Positions 1 to 6,286 of a stretch of DNA of 6,286 nucleotides are shown in pieces. The notes beneath the pieces were generated by a model, which searched no databases, was not told where the DNA came from, and was given only the letters and a program-made list of their open reading frames with translations. A program made the translations under genes and the position numbers. How positions within the stretch are numbered: the stretch's first letter is position 1; each line of letters begins with the position of its first letter. Source of the stretch: Alphaproteobacteria bacterium (GTDB lineage: Bacteria; Pseudomonadota; Alphaproteobacteria; Caulobacterales; Parvularculaceae); NCBI GenBank assembly GCA_030428745.1, contig JAUIEG010000164.1, positions 1 to 6,286 on the forward strand, given 5' to 3'.

Positions 1-2
1 TG

Positions 3-1937
3 GGCGCCGGCGTCGCGCGCGCCCTGACGGCGGGCCTGTTCGCCATGGCAAGCCTCGTTTCCTACTCCATTCTTTGCGGCCTTACCCGCGAGCGTCTCGC
101 CGATGCTTGGTGGACCGTCGAAGACGGCGCCCTCGCCGTCCGGGACGCGGTTGAAGATTTGCGGGCGCGGTTTTCAGGCGAAGCGTCCGAGGACGATGAA
201 GAATACGAAGAAGAGGGCGACGAAGAAGACGAGTACGAATACGAAGAAGAAGACTATGAAGACGAGGAGGGCGACCTCGAAACGGAATATGACGAGGATG
301 GCGAACCGATCCTCGCCGCGCCTGCGCGCGCGAAACGCCGCAAGATCATCCGTAAAAAGAGCAAGAAGAAAGCAAGCAAGCGCGAACGCCGCGAGGCGCA
401 GCCGATGCTGCCTGTCTTCTCTGCGGATGATTTCGAATTGCCGCCCCTCAACCTTCTGGCGAAACCAAACGGCGCGCGCCGGGCGGTCGTCTCTGACGAG
501 GCGCTGGAACAGAATGCGCGCATGCTCGAAAATGTGCTCGCCGATTTCGGCGTGCGCGGCGAGATCATCAATGTGCGCCCGGGCCCCGTTGTCACGCTTT
601 ATGAACTGGAGCCTGCCGCAGGCACTAAATCCTCGCGCGTTATCGGTCTTGCGGACGATATCGCCCGCTCCATGAGCGCCGTCGCCTGCCGCGTCGCGGT
701 GGTGCCCGGCCGCAACGCCATCGGTATCGAGCTGCCGAACCAGGATCGGGAAATGGTGCTGTTGCGCGAGCTTCTCGGCGCTGAAGACTATGAGCATTCG
801 GGCGGCGATCTGACCTTGGCGCTCGGTAAATCCATTGGCGGCGAGCCCACTTTCGCCGATCTTGCGCGCATGCCGCACCTTCTGATTGCCGGCACCACCG
901 GCTCGGGTAAATCAGTCGGCATCAACACCATGATCCTGTCATTGCTTTATCGGTTGTCGCCCGATCAGTGCAAACTGATCCTCATCGACCCGAAGATGCT
1001 GGAGCTGTCGGTCTATGAGGGCATTCCGCATTTGCTGTCGCCGGTCGTCACCGATCCGAAAAAGGCGGTTGTCGCGCTGAAATGGACGGTGCGCGAAATG
1101 GAAGAGCGCTACCGGCGCATGTCGAAAGTTGGTGTACGGAATATTGAAGGGTTCAACACCCGTGTCGCCGAAGCTGAAGAAAACGGCGAAGTCTTAAGCC
1201 GCACCGTTCACACCGGTTATGACGAGGAAACCGGCGAGCCCGTTTATGAGACGGAAGAGCTTGAATACGAACCCATGCCGTTCATCGTCGTCGTGATCGA
1301 CGAGGTGGCGGATCTCATGATGGTCGCCGGCAAGGATATCGAAGCCATGGTCCAGCGCCTGGCGCAAATGGCCCGCGCCGCCGGCATCCACCTCATCATG
1401 GCGACCCAACGGCCGTCGGTCGACGTCATCACCGGCACCATCAAGGCGAACTTCCCGACCCGGATCTCCTTCCAGGTGACGTCGAAAATCGATAGCCGGA
1501 CCATTCTCGGCGAGCCTGGGGCGGAACAGCTCCTGGGGCAGGGCGACCTGTTGCACATGGCCGGGGGCGGTCGCCTGCGCCGCGTCCATGGCGGTTTCGT
1601 TTCCGATGACGAAGTCGAGAAGATCGTCAGCTTCCTCAAGAAACAGGGTGCGCCCGACTATGTTCAGGAAGTCACCGAATTGAAGGACGACGATGGCGGC
1701 GCCTTTGACGGGCTTGATCTCGGCGGCAACACGAGTTCCGGCGACGCTCTTTACGACAAGGCCGTGGCGGTGGTCATCCGCGACCGCAAGGCCTCGACGT
1801 CCTATGTGCAGCGGCGGCTTCAGATCGGTTACAACCGCGCGGCCACCCTCATTGAACGAATGGAAGATGAAGGGGTCATTTCGGCGGCGAACCATGCCGG
1901 CAAGCGCGAAATTCTCGTGGGCGATGACGCCGCCTGA
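3..1937 (+). CDS. ftsK: DNA translocase FtsK, 5'-truncated by window edge
   Basis: Septum-anchored ATP-driven DNA pump that clears and aligns chromosome termini during division and normally activates XerCD at dif. The frame is open to the window edge, and the codons before the ATG at 45 encode a hydrophobic helix (ALTAGLFAMASLVSYSILCG), so the true start and most of the membrane domain lie upstream. Counting from that ATG as residue 1: end of the last membrane helix to about 13; acidic linker 49-87; basic linker 95-116; alpha/beta motor about 120-530 with Walker A GTTGSGKS (283-290), Walker B VVVIDE (D419, E420), the ATQRPSVDVITG motif (453-464) and LGEPGAEQLLGQGD (488-501); C-terminal gamma winged helix about 568-625, which in characterised FtsK proteins reads KOPS sites. 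Motor and gamma domains look intact. The insert at about 372-410 is of a kind I associate with alphaproteobacteria. The next gene starts 253 bp later and is probably transcribed separately. Confidence 0.97.
   Translation, partial: GAGVARALTAGLFAMASLVSYSILCGLTRERLADAWWTVEDGALAVRDAVEDLRARFSGEASEDDEEYEEEGDEEDEYEYEEEDYEDEEGDLETEYDEDGEPILAAPARAKRRKIIRKKSKKKASKRERREAQPMLPVFSADDFELPPLNLLAKPNGARRAVVSDEALEQNARMLENVLADFGVRGEIINVRPGPVVTLYELEPAAGTKSSRVIGLADDIARSMSAVACRVAVVPGRNAIGIELPNQDREMVLLRELLGAEDYEHSGGDLTLALGKSIGGEPTFADLARMPHLLIAGTTGSGKSVGINTMILSLLYRLSPDQCKLILIDPKMLELSVYEGIPHLLSPVVTDPKKAVVALKWTVREMEERYRRMSKVGVRNIEGFNTRVAEAEENGEVLSRTVHTGYDEETGEPVYETEELEYEPMPFIVVVIDEVADLMMVAGKDIEAMVQRLAQMARAAGIHLIMATQRPSVDVITGTIKANFPTRISFQVTSKIDSRTILGEPGAEQLLGQGDLLHMAGGGRLRRVHGGFVSDDEVEKIVSFLKKQGAPDYVQEVTELKDDDGGAFDGLDLGGNTSSGDALYDKAVAVVIRDRKASTSYVQRRLQIGYNRAATLIERMEDEGVISAANHAGKREILVGDDAA
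189..392 (+). other. Acidic-then-basic charge-block linker within FtsK
   Basis: This segment encodes 29 Asp/Glu among 39 residues (residues 49-87 counted from the ATG at 45), then 15 Lys/Arg among 22 residues (95-116). It joins the membrane anchor to the motor. FtsK linkers are known to vary in length and composition; in E. coli the linker is long and Pro/Gln-rich. The coding strand is strongly purine-rich with repeated GAA/GAC/GAG codons. The opposite blocks could bind each other, or the basic block could contact DNA or anionic lipid; both are inference. Confidence 0.85.
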
Positions 1938-2179
1938 CGCTGTTTGTCTGCTAATTGCTGGCGCATTAAGTGCAGTGCGGCGCTATGACCGGGGACGAAT
2001 ATCCTCCTTTAGTCCCTTTGGAAGAGCCGAAACGACATAGAATGCTCCGCACGCGCCAGATTTCCCTGCTTTCTCCTGTAATCAGAGTTTTAACCAACGG
2101 TTTTCCGCAGGAAGAGTGCGTACAGCGTTGTTTTTTACGATTTGTTAGGCATACTCTGGCCGCGGGGAGAGTTTTAATT

Positions 2180-2183
2180 GGGA
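2180..2183 (+). promoter_or_regulatory. Weak ribosome binding site of the PilZ-methyltransferase gene
   Basis: GGGA lies 7 nt before the ATG at 2191. A more purine-rich GGGGAGAG lies at 2164-2171, but about 19 nt from the ATG it is too far to serve this start. The first in-frame stop upstream is TAG at 2146-2148, with no ATG, GTG or TTG between, so 2191 is the only plausible start. Confidence 0.5.
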
Positions 2184-2190
2184 TCGCGTA

Positions 2191-3633
2191 ATGTCGAAGA
2201 GCTACGAGAATCTCCCCGGGGCAGCCGGTAAGGCGCGGTTTTTCCGCCCGAGCCGCTATGAAGCGTCGGCTGTGTTCGCCGGGTCTCCCCCGCGCGTAAC
2301 CTTTGAAGATGAAATCTTTGATCTCGAAAATATCAGCGCGGCCGGCGCGGGCTGCGTCGCACGCCTGCGCGGCGACGATCTCGGCGTCCCGGCTGGAAGC
2401 TCCGGCGTTTTGCGCCTCACCCAGCATGGCCGTGAGTTGTTTCTCGGCGCCGCTCGCAAAGTGCGCCGGCTCGCCAGTCATGGCGCGGTCAATGTCGGGT
2501 TCGAGCTTGAGGCGAACCGGTTCGACCTCAACTGGCTGATCCGTGAAAACGCCAGCGTGCTTGCGCGTGAGGGACGCGCTGTTGCGCCGGACCTTGAACC
2601 GTCGATCGCGTATAAGACCTTCTGCGCCGATGCGACGGCGTTTCTCGGCGGCTACCTCCTGCGTATTCAAAAACATGTCGCGCCGATTGAAGACCGCTGC
2701 ACTGCCGATGAGCTGAACGACATCGCCCGCGATCTCGCTGCGGCGGCGGAGACCGAATGGCTCGACCTCATTGGTCGTGGCAACGAGTTGACGGCGGAAA
2801 TCCATAACGACAAGCAAAAGCGCATCGCCTACAAATCCTATACGGAACGCACGGTCTCCCAGATCCTTCTGGGCGGTCCCGGCTGGGCGCGCTGTTATTA
2901 CAAGCCTGCCGGCTATCCGGGCGACTATAAGATCATGAATTACGGCTATGACCAGCGGCCGGAAGGCGACACCGTCGCGCAAAAATTCCTGCACCTTCTC
3001 GGCATGAGCGCGTCGCGTTTCGTCATCACCCGGATGGAGACAGTGGCGAGCCTAATCGCTGATTATGCAAAACGCCGTGGCGAAGACGGGGGTGATTTCA
3101 CTGTCACCAGTGTCGGCGCCGGCCCGGCGCGCGAGCTTAAAGATCTTCTCGAAGAGACGGCAGAAAATACGCAGTGGCGGGTCAATCTCGTCGACCAGGA
3201 GCCAGCGGCGCTGGACTTTGCATTTGACAGCATCGCGCGCCTTTCCGATCGTGATCGCCTGACCATTCGCGGCCTTAATATTTCATTCCGCGAAATGCTT
3301 CGTCCGACAGCGGACAATGGCGTCTTTGTCGGCAATGACGTGATCTATTCCTCTGGCCTTGTTGATTATCTCAATCCGCTGCTGGCGCAGCGCTTCGTCA
3401 AGCGGCTTTATGATTTCGTGAAGCCCGGCGGTCAGGTGATTATCGGCAATGTGAATAATCTGGCCACTGGCCGGATCTGGCCGCTGGAATATGTCACGGA
3501 CTGGAGCCTTTACTTCCGCAATGAGGAAGAAATGCGGGCCATGGCTTCAGACATTCCCGATGCAAAAGTCTCGGTCGTTTCCGATCCGCTTGAAGCGATC
3601 TACTTCCTCGTGGTTGAAAAGCCCGCCGACTAA
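2191..3633 (+). CDS. PilZ-like domain / class I SAM-dependent methyltransferase (PhcB-like)
   Basis: Probable cytosolic SAM-dependent methyltransferase of 480 residues with no signal peptide or membrane helix. Residues about 14-115 look like a PilZ (c-di-GMP receptor) fold: an Arg-rich start (RFFRPSRYEAS, 16-26), then LENISAAGAG (45-54), which fits the [D/N]xSxxG motif, then a beta-rich stretch ending VNVGFEL. The usual RxxxR is not exact (R19 and R22 are three apart), so ligand binding is uncertain. Residues about 135-235 are helical. The block YYKPAGYPGDYKIM (236-249) resembles, from memory, the KPxGYAGDxEMM signature of methyltransferases annotated as PhcB-like 3-hydroxypalmitate methyl ester synthases. 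The Rossmann domain follows: motif I TSVGAGPARE (306-315), acidic residue after the second strand VDQE (D335), SSGLVDYL (387-394) and KPGGQVIIGNV (411-421). Substrate unknown; a fatty acid is an inference. It converges on the kinase gene 48 bp away. Confidence 0.85.
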   Translation: MSKSYENLPGAAGKARFFRPSRYEASAVFAGSPPRVTFEDEIFDLENISAAGAGCVARLRGDDLGVPAGSSGVLRLTQHGRELFLGAARKVRRLASHGAVNVGFELEANRFDLNWLIRENASVLAREGRAVAPDLEPSIAYKTFCADATAFLGGYLLRIQKHVAPIEDRCTADELNDIARDLAAAAETEWLDLIGRGNELTAEIHNDKQKRIAYKSYTERTVSQILLGGPGWARCYYKPAGYPGDYKIMNYGYDQRPEGDTVAQKFLHLLGMSASRFVITRMETVASLIADYAKRRGEDGGDFTVTSVGAGPARELKDLLEETAENTQWRVNLVDQEPAALDFAFDSIARLSDRDRLTIRGLNISFREMLRPTADNGVFVGNDVIYSSGLVDYLNPLLAQRFVKRLYDFVKPGGQVIIGNVNNLATGRIWPLEYVTDWSLYFRNEEEMRAMASDIPDAKVSVVSDPLEAIYFLVVEKPAD

Positions 3634-3681
3634 TCTTCTGGCTGTTTCGCTTGTGTTCGACGCATTTAAGCGTGCGATGAT

Positions 3682-5148
3682 CTAGGCTTGCTGCGCTTTT
3701 TTGGGCGGCTTCTCGGCTTTCGCGGGCGGCGGGTTGAACCGGACGATAGCGCAGGTTCCCGTTTGCCCGTCTGAGGCAAGCCGGATCGTTGCATTTTGAT
3801 CTTCGAAAATGTGTTTCGCGACAGTCAGCCCGAGCCCCAGGCCTTCTCGCGAACGGACAAGCGCGGATTCGCTTTGGGTAAAGGGCTTCATGGCTTTATC
3901 GATCTGCTCTGGCGACATGCCGCGGCCTTCGTCGCGGATCGCAAGCTCATAGGCCCCGTCCTCGAGCGTTTCTCCACTGAAATGCAGGGTTGTTCCGGCC
4001 CCTGACGCGTTGATGGCGTTCTCAATGATGTTGTTGATGGCGTAGCAGGTGTGGACGATGTCGATATTCAGGGTCGCGTCTTTGAGCCCGCTTATATCGG
4101 TGCGGATAGAGGCTTTCTCCAGCGCCGCCCGCATGCGTTCGATAGCGACATCGACAAGTTCCTGGGACGAGGTTTCGACAATCTCATATTTCATCTTGCC
4201 GGCGGTGGCGTCGACGAAACGCAGCATCTTCTGGATTCGCGAAAGAAGAATATGGGCCGAACCATGGATCTCGTTCAGGTGACGGACATTGTCATCGTCA
4301 TCATTCGCAGCCTTGTAGGAGTTGGAGACCACCTCGGCATAGCCGATGATCTGGTGCAGCGGCGTCCGCAATTCGTGGCTCATCATCGAGAGGAAGTTGA
4401 TCTTGGACTGGTCGGCGGCGGTGGCTTCGATCAGAAGTTTTTCGATGACTTCATTGTCACGTTTGCGCTGTTCGTCGCGCAGCCAGATCATCCGTGAGCG
4501 AATTTCCTGCATATAGCTGGTCGCCACCGCGACGAGGGCGATGGAGACCATGAAGAAGTAGCCTGAAATCACATCCACATCGGAAAAGGCGGGCCGTATA
4601 ATGAGAACCGCCAGATACACCGCCGAGGTTGAAATATAGGCCGCCGCCGCCACCAGAAACGGAATCCGCATGATGCAGGACGCCGCAACGAAAGTGACAA
4701 GGACGCCGATGATATAGGGCGGCGCGCCTTGCGGCGGAATGATTGCAATCATCGCAATGATGGATAGCCCAGAGAGCCAGATGCCTCCGGCGCTCAGCCA
4801 GCCGAAATGCGGTTTGATCTTCGGCACAAAAGAAAGCGGGATCAGCGCCGCGATGGCGCAGGCGACGATCACCCGCATGGTGAGCACCGTTTGCAGCCCT
4901 TCGGAAATGGTCAGGACATCGAGGATCCAGTAGCCGAGATAGGTGAAGATCACCAAATACCAGAGCAGGCGCTCGCTTGGCAGCGTCTTTTCCACCAGAT
5001 TTTGAGTATAGCGCCGTTCGGTATCGTGGGCTTTGAAGCGGGCTCTCCATGGCGAAATGCCGTCGCGTTCCAGCGTCTGCTGAAAAACGGTGAGCGGATT
5101 TGGTTTCTTCTGAAGGTCCAATCCGGCGGAATCAAAGGGCGGCGCCAT
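3682..5148 (-). CDS. Six-TM membrane sensor histidine kinase (HisKA/HATPase)
   Basis: Inner-membrane sensor kinase of two-component type, 488 residues from the chosen start. After a cytosolic N-terminus of about 60 residues come six hydrophobic helices at about 61-79, 89-108, 115-137, 144-161, 164-184 and 194-214, joined by short loops. There is no sizeable periplasmic domain, so the signal is probably hydrophobic or sensed in the membrane. A helical linker leads to the H box SHELRTPL (phospho-acceptor H258), the N box NNIIENAINAS (372-382), G1 DEGRGM (406-411), F box PFTQSES (422-428) and G2 GLGLGL (436-441). All catalytic motifs look intact, and no receiver domain is attached. The last 15 or so residues form a Pro/Lys/Ala tail. 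The ATG at 5148 is preferred because AGGA sits 6 nt before it; an ATG at 5190 would add 14 residues but lacks a Shine-Dalgarno sequence. Layout resembles PhcS, LqsS or CqsS type kinases; no response regulator is nearby. Confidence 0.93.
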   Translation of the reverse strand: MAPPFDSAGLDLQKKPNPLTVFQQTLERDGISPWRARFKAHDTERRYTQNLVEKTLPSERLLWYLVIFTYLGYWILDVLTISEGLQTVLTMRVIVACAIAALIPLSFVPKIKPHFGWLSAGGIWLSGLSIIAMIAIIPPQGAPPYIIGVLVTFVAASCIMRIPFLVAAAAYISTSAVYLAVLIIRPAFSDVDVISGYFFMVSIALVAVATSYMQEIRSRMIWLRDEQRKRDNEVIEKLLIEATAADQSKINFLSMMSHELRTPLHQIIGYAEVVSNSYKAANDDDDNVRHLNEIHGSAHILLSRIQKMLRFVDATAGKMKYEIVETSSQELVDVAIERMRAALEKASIRTDISGLKDATLNIDIVHTCYAINNIIENAINASGAGTTLHFSGETLEDGAYELAIRDEGRGMSPEQIDKAMKPFTQSESALVRSREGLGLGLTVAKHIFEDQNATIRLASDGQTGTCAIVRFNPPPAKAEKPPKKAQQA

Positions 5149-5154
5149 GATTTT

Positions 5155-5160
5155 TCCTAC
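5155..5160 (-). promoter_or_regulatory. Ribosome binding site that sets the kinase start
   Basis: Read on the minus strand, GTAGGA is followed by a 6-nt spacer and the ATG whose first base is 5148. The alternative ATG at 5190 is preceded by the pyrimidine-rich GTCTTTCGCAT with no purine tract. This favours the shorter protein. Confidence 0.65.
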
Positions 5161-5259
5161 CGCAAGAGAGTTAACGAGGGTTTGGCGCATATGCGAAAGA
5201 CAAGGCTTTGTGATTGATTTTCCGTAGGCTTTGCAGCGGTCAAAGTCGCTTGCGGGAAG

Positions 5260-5282
5260 GTAAACAAAGACTTAATGTTTAC
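5260..5282. promoter_or_regulatory. Perfect 7-bp inverted repeat, candidate operator of the desaturase gene
   Basis: Left arm GTAAACA (5260-5266), 9-nt spacer AAGACTTAA, right arm TGTTTAC (5276-5282), ending 2 nt before the ATG at 5285. The arms are exact reverse complements with centres 16 bp apart, as in many dimeric repressor sites. The spacer and right arm include CTTAAT (5271-5276), a possible -10 element, and TTGCGG (5250-5255) is a weak -35 candidate 15 nt upstream. A bound protein here would block the promoter or the start codon. The regulator is not encoded in the window. Confidence 0.5.
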
Positions 5283-5284
5283 TC

Positions 5285-6142
5285 ATGACAGATGTTAGCG
5301 CCCTTGACGTTTATGCCTCTTCCGGAACGCGCGCGGGATCCCGCGGCGCGGCCTGGCCGACGGTTGCGCTGTTCTTCTTGTTCTGGGCCGGTCTTATCGC
5401 TTCCGTAACGGCCTCGCTCAACGGTGTTTTTCCGCTTTGGGCGGCCTGCCTCGTCAATGCGACGCTGCTTTACGTCTTGGCGCATATCAATCACGAGGCC
5501 ATTCACCGCAATATTTCCGGCGGCAATCCGCGCCTCAAATGGCTGAACGAGGCCATTGGCCAGTTTGGCAGCATCTGGTTTTTTCTCCCCTTTCCAGCCT
5601 TCAAGGCGGTCCATCTCGCCCATCACCGCGCGCCCAACGATCCGAAGACCGATGGCGACATGTGGGTTGCGAAAGAAAATCCGCTGGCGGTCTTTGCGCG
5701 CTGTTTGACCATCCTGTGGGGGTATGAGCTTCAGCTCTGGCGCATGATCCGTGAAGGGACTTTGAAGCGCGAGCAGGCGATTTCAATTTACGGCCAACGC
5801 TTGGTTGTCTTGGCAGCATGGGCCACACTCGCGGCGCTTGGTTACGGGGTCGAAACTTTCTTCCTCTGGGTCTTGCCGGCGCTCATTGTGATGCCGTTGC
5901 TGGCGATGTTCTTCGCTTATATCGTTCATCGCCCCCATGATGAGACTGATCCTTACCGGTCAAGCAATGTCATTCTTGCGCGCGGCGCGCTGCAGCCGCT
6001 GGTGACGGCGGTGTTCGTCTTCCAGAATTACCACCTCATCCACCATCTAAATCCGCGCATTCCGTTTTACGGCTATGGCGAGCATTTCCGCGCCCGGCGC
6101 GCAGAACTCGAAGCTAAGGGCGCGTCGATTACGACGCTCTGA
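5285..6142 (+). CDS. Membrane di-iron fatty acid desaturase / CrtR-like hydroxylase
   Basis: Integral-membrane non-haem di-iron oxygenase of 285 residues, predicted to desaturate or hydroxylate an acyl chain or other hydrophobic substrate with O2 and an electron donor. Histidine clusters are HEAIH (70-74), HLAHH (110-114), HRPH (215-218) and HLIHH (250-254), the last followed by NPRIPFYGYG. This arrangement is that of the fatty acid desaturase superfamily. Hydrophobic helices lie at about 24-45, 48-68, 170-188 and 190-212, with a shorter one near 92-106. The short length and the HxxH-then-NYHLIHH ending also suit CrtR-type carotenoid hydroxylases, so the substrate is open. An in-frame TAA at 5273-5275 leaves the ATG at 5285 as the first possible start. 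There is no Shine-Dalgarno at normal distance: GGGAAGG (5254-5260) is about 24 nt away, so the mRNA may be leaderless. It is divergent from the kinase gene, and no carotenoid gene is in the window. Confidence 0.86.
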   Translation: MTDVSALDVYASSGTRAGSRGAAWPTVALFFLFWAGLIASVTASLNGVFPLWAACLVNATLLYVLAHINHEAIHRNISGGNPRLKWLNEAIGQFGSIWFFLPFPAFKAVHLAHHRAPNDPKTDGDMWVAKENPLAVFARCLTILWGYELQLWRMIREGTLKREQAISIYGQRLVVLAAWATLAALGYGVETFFLWVLPALIVMPLLAMFFAYIVHRPHDETDPYRSSNVILARGALQPLVTAVFVFQNYHLIHHLNPRIPFYGYGEHFRARRAELEAKGASITTL

Positions 6143-6229
6143 CGGCCTGCCGGCGTTTAAAATCATCCGAAAATAAGCTGCGATCACAGCGATTGGGTGC
6201 GAGCCTCCTGCTGTCCGGGCGATATTTCC

Positions 6230-6261
6230 AGCGGTTGAGGCTTGCAAGCCCGCTGAGGCTT
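6230..6261. repeat. 12-bp palindrome nested with an 8-bp direct repeat
   Basis: GGCTTGCAAGCC (6239-6250) is a perfect palindrome. TGAGGCTT occurs at 6236-6243 and again at 6254-6261, an 18-bp period, and AGCGG (6230-6234) can pair with CCGCT (6250-6254). It lies in the non-coding end of the window, about 90 bp past the desaturase stop. Only TTTT follows, so it is not a convincing terminator; it could be a regulator site for a gene beyond the edge. The rest of 6143-6286 shows nothing I can name. Confidence 0.3.
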
Positions 6262-6286
6262 TTGTCGGATTTCAAAACAAACATCC

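Noticed and set aside
174..878. Long minus-strand frame antisense to ftsK with a hydrophobic Phe/Val-rich end that mimics a membrane helix.
   Set aside because: The hydrophobic run is only the reverse complement of the Glu/Asp codons of the FtsK acidic linker.
1536..1543. GGGCAGGG, a match to the E. coli KOPS consensus GGGNAGGG, inside ftsK itself.
   Set aside because: About one such 8-mer is expected by chance on both strands of a window this size, and the bases encode the conserved GQGD motif.
2003..2010. CCTCCTTT, identical to the anti-Shine-Dalgarno end of 16S rRNA, in the loop of a 5-bp stem (1992-1996 with 2012-2016).
   Set aside because: There is no flanking 16S similarity, the stem is short, and an 8-mer match is not surprising by chance.
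1970..2191. A 73-codon open frame in the spacer whose TAA overlaps the methyltransferase ATG as TAATG.
   Set aside because: There is no Shine-Dalgarno before either ATG (1970 or 1985), no recognisable domain and no clear coding bias. The stop/start overlap alone could be chance. A conserved homologue in relatives would reopen it.
1966..2994. A 342-codon minus-strand open frame over the spacer and the first part of the methyltransferase gene.
   Set aside because: It is antisense to a gene with clear domain motifs, and its translation shows no recognisable fold. It is a typical shadow in GC-rich DNA.
3634..3681. Possible bidirectional terminator between the convergent genes: CGCTT (3648-3652) with AAGCG (3668-3672), or ACGC with GCGT.
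   Set aside because: The stems are only 4-6 bp with long loops and no T-tract on either strand.
5238..5243. Minus-strand TTGACC as a -35 element for the kinase gene.
   Set aside because: No acceptable -10 hexamer is found 16-18 nt downstream; the best candidate matches TATAAT poorly.
6047..6247. A 66-codon minus-strand frame over the desaturase end and the right spacer.
   Set aside because: Half of it is antisense to the conserved last histidine box of the desaturase, and it has no recognisable features.

Overview
The window looks like chromosomal DNA of an alphaproteobacterium. It is fairly GC-rich (judged by eye, not counted) and densely coding. The FtsK homologue carries an insert just before Walker B, with a TGYDEETGEPVYE-like stretch, that I associate with alphaproteobacterial FtsK proteins. 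No mobile element, CRISPR array, tRNA or rRNA is visible. The genus cannot be fixed from this sequence.

Layout, left to right. (1) Positions 3-1937, plus strand: the C-terminal part of an FtsK/SpoIIIE DNA translocase whose start lies upstream of the window. It has the end of the membrane domain, a striking acid-then-base charged linker, the motor and the gamma winged helix. (2) 1938-2190: a 253-bp spacer with only weak promoter-like signals. (3) 2191-3633, plus: a 480-residue protein with a PilZ-like N-terminus, a helical middle and a class I SAM methyltransferase C-terminus; it resembles the methyltransferase type annotated as PhcB-like (3-hydroxy fatty acid methyl ester signal synthesis). 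(4) 3682-5148, minus: a histidine kinase with six predicted membrane helices, convergent with the methyltransferase and 48 bp from it. (5) 5149-5284: a divergent promoter region with a perfect 7-bp inverted repeat just before the next start codon. (6) 5285-6142, plus: a membrane di-iron fatty acid desaturase/CrtR-like hydroxylase. (7) 6143-6286: a non-coding end with a 12-bp palindrome and an 8-bp direct repeat.

FtsK is housekeeping: chromosome segregation at the division septum. The other three genes are more interesting together. A lipid-modifying oxygenase, a PhcB-like methyltransferase with a possible c-di-GMP-type domain, and a multi-pass membrane kinase with no obvious periplasmic sensor domain have the parts list of a lipid-derived cell-cell signalling module, comparable in concept to Ralstonia PhcB/PhcS or Legionella LqsA/LqsS. 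This is inference: the three genes are not one operon (plus, minus, plus), no response regulator is in the window, and no homology search could be run.
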